Positions 1 through 5,058 of a stretch of DNA of 5,058 nucleotides are shown here, in pieces. Within the stretch, counting starts at the first letter, position 1. Each line of letters starts with the position of its first letter. A program made the translations under genes and the position numbers. The stretch comes from an uncultured Odoribacter sp. (GTDB lineage: Bacteria > Bacteroidota > Bacteroidia > Bacteroidales > Marinifilaceae): assembly GCA_934725835.1 (NCBI GenBank), contig CAKVCR010000217.1, positions 1 through 5,058 on the forward strand, written 5' to 3'. Under the pieces are notes generated by a model. It did no database searches and was not told the DNA's origin. It was given only the letters and a program-made list of their open reading frames with translations.

Positions 1-1212
1 GGGGCGGTAGATCATGTGGCGGTGGCAATAAAAGGGATGGGCGGGAAGTGGCGTCATTGTATCGTGGCGGGTGTGCTGGCAGGTCTGTCCATCATGAGTA
101 AAGGACCGGTGTCTGTTTATGTTCTCTTGCTGCCGTTTGTTATAGCGTTTGCTATTGTGATGCGACCCTGTATCAAGGGGTGTCGGGTTGCGATTGGCGT
201 AATGAGTGTGATTGCATTGGTGGTGGGAGGATGGTGGTTTGCATATATTCATTTATCTTATCCGAATGAACTGGCTGCCGTTGTGGAAAAGGAATCTGGG
301 GCGTGGATTAGTTATAATGTACGTCCCTGGTACTATTATTGGAAGTTTTTTTTAGAATCGGGGGTGTGGGCAGGTCTGCTGATTACGGCAATCGTCCTGC
401 CTGTATGGAATAGGCAATTGAGACATAATAAATTGTATTTGTTGCCATTGTTGTGGATGTTGTTGGCGCTTGTTTTGCTGTCCTTATTGCCGGAAAAGAA
501 GATGAGGTACATATTCCCATTGCTCATACCTGCCAGTATGTTAATGGGGGAACTGGTAGATTGGTGGAAAAAAAGTTTTGTCTGTGGTGTTGTAAAAAGA
601 ACGGATAGCCTGATATTCCGCTGTAATGTTTGGCTCGTTGCAATTGCTGTGGCACTTTTGCCCGTTGCGGGATGGATATTTATGTTTAGTGCCGGGAAGA
701 CGACCTTGTTGTTGTGGTTTGTTGTGACTTGTATTTGTTTGGGAGTGGTTCTTGTGTTGGTATGGAGCGGTTTGCGTTTTCGGATACAGTATATGATATA
801 TGCCGTTACAGCACTTTTTGTGGCTGCAGAGGTGCTGCTGTTTCCCAGTCTTAAGGATATTATTAATAATCCGGAGATGAAAAGCATTGCTATGATACGT
901 GATGTGGAGATGCTGCAGAATCTTCCTTTTTATCATGATGACAGGTATGAGATGCGTATTGAAATAGTCTATGCCGCACATAGGAAGATTCGCCCGATAG
1001 ATATAACGGACACTACATCATTGAAAGAGCATTCGCCGATGGTGTTGCTCACTCATCGTCCTGTCGGGGAGGTGCTGGGAGATGATGTGGTTAAATTGTT
1101 TGATGTAAGGCATGTCGGTGTTTTTGATGATAATCCGCGTCCACGTACTAATAAAAGATATGACGAGAAATTTATATACAATGTGAATATACTAAATTGC
1201 AAAACAAAATAA
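1..1212 (+). CDS. ArnT/PMT-like membrane glycosyltransferase (GT39/GT83 type), C-terminal part
   Basis: The frame is open from the first base, so this is the 3' part (403 residues, numbered here from the first codon) of a gene starting upstream; the GTG at 16 is only an internal codon. About nine hydrophobic segments are visible, roughly 19-31, 37-54, 59-79, 120-137, 146-163, 170-183, 208-227, 232-257 and 262-284, followed by a soluble tail of about 120 residues. Family-type marks are SKGP at 33-36, RPWYYYW at 108-114 and the PEKKMRYIFP stretch at 164-173, like the K-x-RY-x-x-P element of ArnT and related polyprenyl-phosphate-sugar transferases. Such enzymes move a sugar from a lipid-phosphate donor to lipid A, protein or glycan on the outer face of the inner membrane. 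The catalytic acidic residue of the first periplasmic loop would lie upstream, so activity and substrate cannot be judged. It is read in the same direction as the rib operon but shows no functional link with it. The resemblance to Bacteroidales proteins is from memory. Confidence 0.8.
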   Translation, partial: GAVDHVAVAIKGMGGKWRHCIVAGVLAGLSIMSKGPVSVYVLLLPFVIAFAIVMRPCIKGCRVAIGVMSVIALVVGGWWFAYIHLSYPNELAAVVEKESGAWISYNVRPWYYYWKFFLESGVWAGLLITAIVLPVWNRQLRHNKLYLLPLLWMLLALVLLSLLPEKKMRYIFPLLIPASMLMGELVDWWKKSFVCGVVKRTDSLIFRCNVWLVAIAVALLPVAGWIFMFSAGKTTLLLWFVVTCICLGVVLVLVWSGLRFRIQYMIYAVTALFVAAEVLLFPSLKDIINNPEMKSIAMIRDVEMLQNLPFYHDDRYEMRIEIVYAAHRKIRPIDITDTTSLKEHSPMVLLTHRPVGEVLGDDVVKLFDVRHVGVFDDNPRPRTNKRYDEKFIYNVNILNCKTK

Positions 1213-1231
1213 GTATCGGCGTTTTGTTTTT
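1201..1231 (+). terminator. Possible weak AT-rich terminator of the glycosyltransferase gene
   Basis: AAAACAAAA at 1201-1209 can pair with TTTTGTTTT at 1222-1230 (9 bp, one G-C pair) around a 12-base loop, with one more T at 1231. The stop codon lies at the stem-loop junction. The stem is thermodynamically weak and its 3' arm contains the likely -33 element of the rib promoter, so the symmetry may be coincidental. No other terminator is seen after the glycosyltransferase. Confidence 0.25.
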
Positions 1232-1252
1232 CCAAAATAAGCTTTATTTTTG
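1223..1252 (+). promoter_or_regulatory. Bacteroidota-type promoter of the rib operon
   Basis: TTTG at 1223-1226 and TATTTTTG at 1245-1252 match the -33 (TTTG) and -7 (TAnnTTTG) elements of Bacteroidota primary-sigma promoters exactly, with 18 bases between them. Transcription would start about 5-8 bases after the -7 element, near 1257-1260. That is only a few bases before the first paired base of the riboswitch, which is where an FMN-controlled leader should begin. This agreement between promoter and RNA fold supports the call. Confidence 0.7.
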
Positions 1253-1265
1253 CAGTGTATTTGTA

Positions 1266-1390
1266 TAATATTTCTTCAGGGCAGGGTGTAAATCCCTACC
1301 GGCGGTGATAGTCCGCGACTCCCCCTTGGGGACTGAATCGGTGGAATTCCGATACCGACGGTGATAGTCCGGATGGCAGAAGAGATGTTA
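1266..1390 (+). ncRNA. FMN riboswitch aptamer (RFN element)
   Basis: This RNA binds flavin mononucleotide and controls riboflavin genes in cis. The conserved core is plain: GGGCAGGGTG at 1279-1288, CCCTACCGGCGGT at 1294-1306, GGTGGAATTCCGA at 1340-1352, CCGACGGTGATAGTC at 1355-1369 and GGATGG at 1371-1376. I can draw six helices. P1 is 1266-1277 with 1379-1390 (12 pairs, two of them G-U); P2 is AGGG 1283-1286 with CCCT 1294-1297; P3 is GCGG 1302-1305 with CCGC 1313-1316. The variable arm is TCCCC 1320-1324 with GGGGA 1328-1332; P5 is ATCGG 1337-1341 with CCGAT 1349-1353; P6 is GAC 1357-1359 with GTC 1367-1369. It lies directly before ribD, the usual place. The match to the consensus and the complete fold leave little doubt about identity; FMN binding itself is known for the family, not shown here. 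Confidence 0.97.
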
Positions 1391-1424
1391 CATCGGCTTG
1401 GTGAATACTACGTCTTTGTATATA

Positions 1425-1452
1425 TGCCCTGAAGAGATTCAGGGCTTTTTTT
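1425..1452 (+). terminator. Riboswitch-controlled intrinsic terminator (expression platform)
   Basis: A perfect 8-bp stem, GCCCTGAA at 1426-1433 with TTCAGGGC at 1438-1445, closes a GAGA (GNRA-type) loop and is followed at once by seven T at 1446-1452. This is a textbook Rho-independent terminator. Its 5' arm is also complementary to the start of the aptamer: 1273-1283 pairs without mismatch with 1425-1435, and the duplex can extend to 1270-1283 with 1425-1438 through one G-U pair. That pairing would break both P1 and the terminator and so is the probable antiterminator. Inferred logic: FMN bound, P1 closed, terminator forms and transcription stops; FMN absent, antiterminator forms and ribD is read. 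Confidence 0.93.
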
Positions 1453-1455
1453 GTT

Positions 1456-2556
1456 ATGGTGACAGAACAGGATGTATATTTTATGCGGCATGCAATGGCT
1501 TTGGCGGCAAGAGGGACGGGATGGGTGAATCCTAATCCGTTGGTGGGAGCGGTGATTGTGCGTGACGGACGCATTATTGCAGAAGGATGGCATGAGCGTT
1601 ATGGCGGTCTGCATGCCGAACGCAATGCCTTTAAGAATTGTCGAGAGGATGCTGCGGGGGCTACGATGTATGTTACTTTGGAGCCTTGTTGTCATTATGG
1701 GAAAACACCCCCTTGTACGGAAGCTGTTATAGAGCATGGGATTGCACGGGTGGTTGTCGGATTGACAGACCCTAATCCATTGGTGGCAGGGAAGGGTATC
1801 GGTTTGCTACGGGAGGCCGGTATAGAGGTGGAGGTTGGTGTTTGTGACGAAGAATTGAGGTTTCAGAATCGGGTGTTTTTGAAATATATCCAAAAACGGA
1901 TGCCTTGGGTGGTGATGAAGAGTGCCATGACCTTGGACGGGAAGATTGCTGCATATACCGGAGATTCCCAATGGGTGACCGGAGAACCGGCACGAATGAA
2001 GGTTCAGGAGATGCGTTGTGTCTATATGGGCATTATGGTGGGGTCCGGGACGGTAGCGGCAGATAATCCGATGTTGAATTGTCGATTGGAAGGAGATGTG
2101 CGCCAACCGGTACGTATCGTGGTAGATAGCAGTGCTCGTATTGCAGTGGATAGCCGTCTGGTAGCTACAGCCGGCAGTTATCGGACGATTGTGGCACATA
2201 TTGCGAGTGCCGATTCGGAGAAATTGAAAAGACTGTCGGCATGTGGGGTGGAGACGTTGTTGTGTGGCGAGTCGGAGGGGCATGTGGATTGTATGGATAT
2301 GCTCTTGAGGTTGGGGAAAATGGGTATAGACTCTATTCTTTTGGAAGGGGGCGGTCAATTGAATGAAACGTTTCTGCGTAATGGTTTGATAGATGAGGTG
2401 TATGCTTTTGTCGCTCCTAAATTAGTGGGAGGTAAGGAGGCTAAAACACCGGTTGAGGGGAAGGGATTTGAGCGGATGTCGGAGGCTGTGGAATTGAAGC
2501 GAGTAGAGGTTGAAACGATAGGAAAAGATATATTGATTCATGGGTTAATCGAATGA
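1456..2556 (+). CDS. ribD: RibD, bifunctional deaminase/reductase of riboflavin synthesis
   Basis: RibD carries out two successive cytosolic steps. It deaminates 2,5-diamino-6-ribosylamino-4(3H)-pyrimidinone 5'-phosphate, then reduces the ribosyl side chain with NADPH to 5-amino-6-ribitylamino-uracil 5'-phosphate. The deaminase domain covers about residues 4-145: NPNPLVGAVI at 25-34, HAE at 53-55 (zinc ligand H53, catalytic E55) and PCCHYGKTPPC at 77-87 with zinc ligands C78 and C87. The reductase domain covers about 150-366: MKSAMTLDGKIA at 154-165, the GSGTVAADNPML stretch at 196-207, EGGG at 297-300 and a typical APKLVGG near the end. Length (366) and both active sites are normal, so the protein looks intact. 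The ATG at 1456 gives the usual short N-terminus before the deaminase fold. No Shine-Dalgarno is possible in the usual place because the terminator's T tract ends three bases upstream. It is the first gene under FMN riboswitch control. Confidence 0.97.
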   Translation: MVTEQDVYFMRHAMALAARGTGWVNPNPLVGAVIVRDGRIIAEGWHERYGGLHAERNAFKNCREDAAGATMYVTLEPCCHYGKTPPCTEAVIEHGIARVVVGLTDPNPLVAGKGIGLLREAGIEVEVGVCDEELRFQNRVFLKYIQKRMPWVVMKSAMTLDGKIAAYTGDSQWVTGEPARMKVQEMRCVYMGIMVGSGTVAADNPMLNCRLEGDVRQPVRIVVDSSARIAVDSRLVATAGSYRTIVAHIASADSEKLKRLSACGVETLLCGESEGHVDCMDMLLRLGKMGIDSILLEGGGQLNETFLRNGLIDEVYAFVAPKLVGGKEAKTPVEGKGFERMSEAVELKRVEVETIGKDILIHGLIE

Positions 2557-2560
2557 TGAT

Positions 2561-3199
2561 ATGTTTACCGGAATTATTGAAGAAATAGGCAAAATAAAGG
2601 CGGTTCGTCGGGGAAGTAAGAGTGTCGAGCTTGAGATTGAGGCTGCAAAGGTGTTGGAGGGTACTCGTGTGGGAGACAGTATTGCAACCAATGGCGTTTG
2701 TCTGACAGTAACAGGGTTGGGAAGCAATCAGTTCTCTGCAGATGTGATGCCGGAAACGATGCATCGTTCCAGTTTGGGCGTTTTAAAACCCGGAGACCGG
2801 GTGAATCTTGAAAGGGCTTTGTGTCTGAATAGCCGTTTGGGCGGACATCTGGTGGCAGGGCATGTGGACGGAATGGGAAGAATCAGTGATAAAAAACAGG
2901 ATGACAATGCTATTTGGCTGACGGTTTCTGCTTCGTCTGAGATTTTGCGTTATATCATAGAGAAGGGGTCTATTACAATTGACGGGGTGAGTTTGACGGT
3001 GGCATATGTGGATGAGTCGGTGTTTAAAGTGTCGATTATTCCTCATACGCAGGAGGAGACTACGCTGACATCCAAGAGCGTGGGTGCTGTTGTTAATTTG
3101 GAAAATGATATGATAGCCAAGTATGTTGAAAAATTGTTAGGAGCTCATAAGTCAGAAAGAGGGTTGAGCCTTGAATTTTTGCAGGCAAACGGTTTTTGA
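2561..3199 (+). CDS. ribE: RibE, riboflavin synthase (alpha subunit)
   Basis: This enzyme dismutates two molecules of 6,7-dimethyl-8-ribityllumazine to riboflavin and 5-amino-6-ribitylamino-uracil, the last step of the pathway; family members act as homotrimers. The two internally repeated lumazine-binding barrels are visible. The first opens with MFTGIIEEIG and carries NGVCLTV at 44-50 (C47, equivalent to the conserved active-site-region cysteine). The second opens with GGHLVAGHVDG at 94-104 (H101) and carries the matching IDGVSLTV at 140-147. VNLENDMIAKYVEKLL at 178-193 is the usual C-terminal end. About 18 further residues follow without a clear motif, giving 212 residues, close to the usual 200-220. 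The start is four bases after the ribD stop (TGA, then TGAT, then ATG) with no clear Shine-Dalgarno, which suggests translational coupling to ribD. Confidence 0.97.
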   Translation: MFTGIIEEIGKIKAVRRGSKSVELEIEAAKVLEGTRVGDSIATNGVCLTVTGLGSNQFSADVMPETMHRSSLGVLKPGDRVNLERALCLNSRLGGHLVAGHVDGMGRISDKKQDDNAIWLTVSASSEILRYIIEKGSITIDGVSLTVAYVDESVFKVSIIPHTQEETTLTSKSVGAVVNLENDMIAKYVEKLLGAHKSERGLSLEFLQANGF

Positions 3200-3234
3200 A
3201 AAATATAGAAAGTAAAATATAAAAAATAATAGAG

Positions 3235-4485
3235 ATGGAAGATTTTAAGTTTAGTACGATTGAGGAGGCTGTGGCAGACTTGCGTGCCGGTAAGATGATT
3301 ATTGCTGTAGATGATCCGGATCGTGAGAATGAAGGCGATTTGATTTGTGCTGCAGAGCATGCAACGCTTGAGAACGTTAACTTTATGGCATCGTATGCTA
3401 AAGGGTTGATTTGTATGCCGATGAGTCGGGAACTGACATCTAAGCTGGGCTTGGAGCAGATGGTTACGAATAATACGGATAACCATTGTACTGCTTTTAC
3501 AGTTTCTATTGACCATGTTTCAACGACCACCGGTATATCGGCATTGGAGCGCTCGGTAACTGCCATGAAGTGTGTTGAAGATGGTGCGAAGCCTACAGAT
3601 TTTCGCCGTCCGGGACATATGTTCCCTTTGGAAGCAAAGCGGGGTGGGGTGTTGGAACGTATGGGACATACGGAGGCAACTGTTGATTTGATGCGCATTG
3701 CTCGTTTGAAGGAATGTGGCTTGTGTTGTGAGATTATGCGCGAGGACGGTACAATGATGCGTACTCCGGAATTGAAAGAGTTTGCCATGAAGCATGACAT
3801 GAAGATGATTACAGTGGCAGATTTGATTAATTATCGTCGTCGTACGGAAATTCTGGTAGAGCGGGTGACCGAGGCTGAGATGCCTACGAAATATGGCACG
3901 TTCAAGGCTTATGGTTATGTCAATAAAATAAACGGAGAGCATCATGTTGCTCTTGTAAAGGGAGATATTACTAATGGCGAACCGGTGTTGTGTCGAGTGC
4001 ATTCGGAATGTCTGACAGGGGATGCTTTCGGTTCGTTGCGTTGTGACTGTGGTGAGCAGTTGGCTGAAGCTTTGCGTCGAATCGAAAAGGCTGGACGTGG
4101 CGTGTTGCTTTATATGCGTCAGGAAGGTCGGGGAATAGGATTGATTAATAAATTGAAGGCATACCATTTGCAGGATGGCGGAATGGATACCGTGGAGGCG
4201 AATCTGGCACTTGGTTTTAAGGCGGATTTACGTGAATATGGTACGGGAGCTGAAATTTTAGCGGATTTGGGTGTGAAGAAGATGATACTGATGACTAATA
4301 ATCCTTTGAAGATTAAAGGTCTGGATGGTTTTGGACTGGAGGTTGTCGGTCGTGAACCGATAGAGATGACATGCAATGAGAAGAATGAGTTTTATATGTA
4401 CACCAAGTATAAAAAAATGGGACACATTTTGCATGTCCGTTCCGGAGAAGAGATAAAACAACAACAAGATAAATTGAATAAATAA
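3235..4485 (+). CDS. ribBA: RibBA, fused DHBP synthase and GTP cyclohydrolase II
   Basis: This fusion makes both precursors of the pathway. The N-terminal RibB domain (about 1-200) converts ribulose 5-phosphate to 3,4-dihydroxy-2-butanone 4-phosphate and formate. It shows DDPDRENEGDL at 26-36 (acidic metal/substrate loop), RPGH at 125-128, GHTEA at 144-148 and CEIMREDG at 165-172. The C-terminal RibA domain (about 205-400) opens GTP. It shows HSECLTGDAFGSLRCDC at 256-272 with zinc ligands C259, C270 and C272, RQEGRGIGL at 295-303, DLREYGTGAEIL at 331-342 (D331 and R333 fit the conserved acid and nucleophilic arginine) and TNNPLKIKGL from 354. All key residues of both domains are present, so both should be active, unlike RibBA proteins in which one half has decayed. 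At 416 residues it is slightly longer than the usual 400 through a charged, Q/K-rich tail. A 35-base, very A-rich spacer separates it from ribE; it has no Shine-Dalgarno. Confidence 0.97.
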   Translation: MEDFKFSTIEEAVADLRAGKMIIAVDDPDRENEGDLICAAEHATLENVNFMASYAKGLICMPMSRELTSKLGLEQMVTNNTDNHCTAFTVSIDHVSTTTGISALERSVTAMKCVEDGAKPTDFRRPGHMFPLEAKRGGVLERMGHTEATVDLMRIARLKECGLCCEIMREDGTMMRTPELKEFAMKHDMKMITVADLINYRRRTEILVERVTEAEMPTKYGTFKAYGYVNKINGEHHVALVKGDITNGEPVLCRVHSECLTGDAFGSLRCDCGEQLAEALRRIEKAGRGVLLYMRQEGRGIGLINKLKAYHLQDGGMDTVEANLALGFKADLREYGTGAEILADLGVKKMILMTNNPLKIKGLDGFGLEVVGREPIEMTCNEKNEFYMYTKYKKMGHILHVRSGEEIKQQQDKLNK

Positions 4486-4496
4486 GATAAGGAATT

Positions 4497-4958
4497 ATGA
4501 ATAAACTGGAAGGTAAATTATTGGCAGAAGGACAGCGGGTAGGTATTGTTGCTGCTCGTTTCAATGAGTTTATCACGTCTAAATTGTTAGGAGGTGCTAT
4601 TGATTCATTCTTGCGTCATGGAGGCGATGATAATAATATTGATGTAGCGTGGGTGCCGGGAGCATTTGAAGTGCCTCTTGTGGCAAAGAAAATGGCTGAA
4701 AGCGGAAGATATGATGCTGTGGTTTGTCTGGGTGCGGTAATCCGTGGAGCAACTCCTCATTTTGATATGGTGGCAAATGAGGCTACCAAGGGAATTGCCA
4801 ATGTCAGTCTGCAGACCGGAGTGCCTGTGATTTTCGGTATTTTGACAACTGATTCTATAGAACAGGCAGTGGAAAGAGCCGGAACGAAGGCCGGAAATAA
4901 AGGTTTTGATGCGATGACTACTGCTGTAGAGATGGTAAACCTCTTGAAGAATATTTAA
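4497..4958 (+). CDS. ribH: RibH, 6,7-dimethyl-8-ribityllumazine synthase (beta subunit)
   Basis: RibH condenses 5-amino-6-ribitylamino-uracil with 3,4-dihydroxy-2-butanone 4-phosphate to give the lumazine that RibE uses; family members assemble as pentamers or 60-subunit shells. Characteristic pieces are ARFNEFITSKLLGGA at 20-34 (F22 stacks on the pyrimidine in known structures), VPGAFEVP at 53-60, GAVIRGATPHFDMVANE at 79-95 with the catalytic-type H88, FGILTTD at 113-119 and R127 in AVERAG, the usual phosphate-contacting arginine. The length of 153 residues is normal and the protein looks complete. The start lies 11 bases after the ribBA stop. AAGGAA at 4489-4494 resembles a Shine-Dalgarno but sits only two bases from the ATG, too close for normal use. 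It is the last gene of the operon that I can see. Confidence 0.97.
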   Translation: MNKLEGKLLAEGQRVGIVAARFNEFITSKLLGGAIDSFLRHGGDDNNIDVAWVPGAFEVPLVAKKMAESGRYDAVVCLGAVIRGATPHFDMVANEATKGIANVSLQTGVPVIFGILTTDSIEQAVERAGTKAGNKGFDAMTTAVEMVNLLKNI

Positions 4959-5058
4959 TTGATAAAATATTTGAAAGGGCAGCTAATGTAACGTGAGTTC
5001 GATGAATTATAACCGTCTATAAAATTGGTGATTAGCGAAAATTGTTGTATCTTTATAG
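4959..5058 (+). other. Downstream intergenic tail, no gene seen
   Basis: These 100 bases after ribH hold no convincing reading frame, RNA gene or GC-rich terminator hairpin with a T tract. Either the rib transcript ends beyond the window or by a signal I cannot recognise. The only pattern of note is the possible promoter at its end. Confidence 0.6.
5024..5055 (+). promoter_or_regulatory. Possible Bacteroidota-type promoter for a downstream gene
   Basis: ATTG at 5024-5027 and TATCTTTA at 5048-5055 each differ by one base from TTTG and TAnnTTTG, with 20 bases between them. The spacing is suitable and the place, at the end of the gap after ribH, is sensible for the next transcription unit. With AT-rich DNA the chance of a false match is considerable, and the gene it would serve is outside the window. 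Confidence 0.4.

Noticed and set aside
16..18. GTG as the start of the glycosyltransferase.
   Set aside because: The frame is open to base 1 and the protein begins in the middle of the membrane domain, missing the N-terminal catalytic loop. The gene is cut by the window edge, not started here.
1264..1269. Perfect TATAAT hexamer just before the aptamer, a possible sigma-70 -10 box.
   Set aside because: No -35 box lies 16-18 bases upstream, and a start 6-8 bases downstream would cut off the 5' strand of P1 and destroy the riboswitch. The bases are explained by P1 pairing (1266-1277 with 1379-1390).
1391..1424. Stretch between aptamer and terminator as a second aptamer or leader peptide.
   Set aside because: It is only 34 bases long, with no conserved motif or start codon followed by a useful frame. 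It is best seen as the linker of the expression platform.
3174..3181. AATTTTTG at the end of ribE as a -7 element of an internal promoter for ribBA.
   Set aside because: It lacks a TTTG at the required distance upstream and has a mismatch in the TA pair. It also encodes part of RibE, and chance is the simpler explanation.
3093..3800. Long antisense reading frame of 235 codons across the ribE/ribBA junction, and similar ones opposite the other genes.
   Set aside because: These lie opposite genes with complete, recognisable enzymes. They are favoured by the strong G-over-C bias of the + strand, show no family motifs, and have low-complexity S/T/H/Q-rich products typical of antisense shadows.

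Overview
The window holds the 3' end of a membrane glycosyltransferase gene followed by one complete riboflavin (vitamin B2) biosynthesis operon, ribD-ribE-ribBA-ribH, all on the + strand and headed by an FMN riboswitch with its own intrinsic terminator. The host looks like a member of the Bacteroidota, probably Bacteroidales. The promoter before the riboswitch fits the Bacteroidota consensus TTTG...TAnnTTTG, none of the four rib genes has a properly spaced Shine-Dalgarno sequence, and the glycosyltransferase fragment resembles Bacteroidales GT39-type proteins. The taxonomic call rests on pattern recognition only.

Layout: 1-1212 is the C-terminal part of a multi-spanning ArnT/PMT-like glycosyltransferase whose start lies outside the window. 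The span 1213-1455 has no gene but is fully regulatory: a promoter (1223-1252), the FMN aptamer (1266-1390), and an antiterminator/terminator platform (1425-1452) that ends three bases before the ribD start codon. Then come ribD (1456-2556), ribE (2561-3199), ribBA (3235-4485) and ribH (4497-4958), with gaps of 4, 35 and 11 bases. The last 100 bases hold no gene and end in a possible promoter for something downstream.

The genes form one pathway. The RibA part of RibBA opens GTP, RibD deaminates and reduces that product, the RibB part of RibBA makes the four-carbon unit from ribulose 5-phosphate, RibH joins the two branches into 6,7-dimethyl-8-ribityllumazine, and RibE dismutates that into riboflavin. 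The dephosphorylation step and the riboflavin kinase/FAD synthetase (ribF) are not in the window. FMN made from the product should feed back on the riboswitch and stop transcription before ribD.

I see no undescribed system here. The most notable points are the compact switch, in which the terminator carries copies of both strands of the aptamer's closing helix, and a rib operon that looks Firmicutes-like in proteins and gene order but carries Bacteroidota expression signals.
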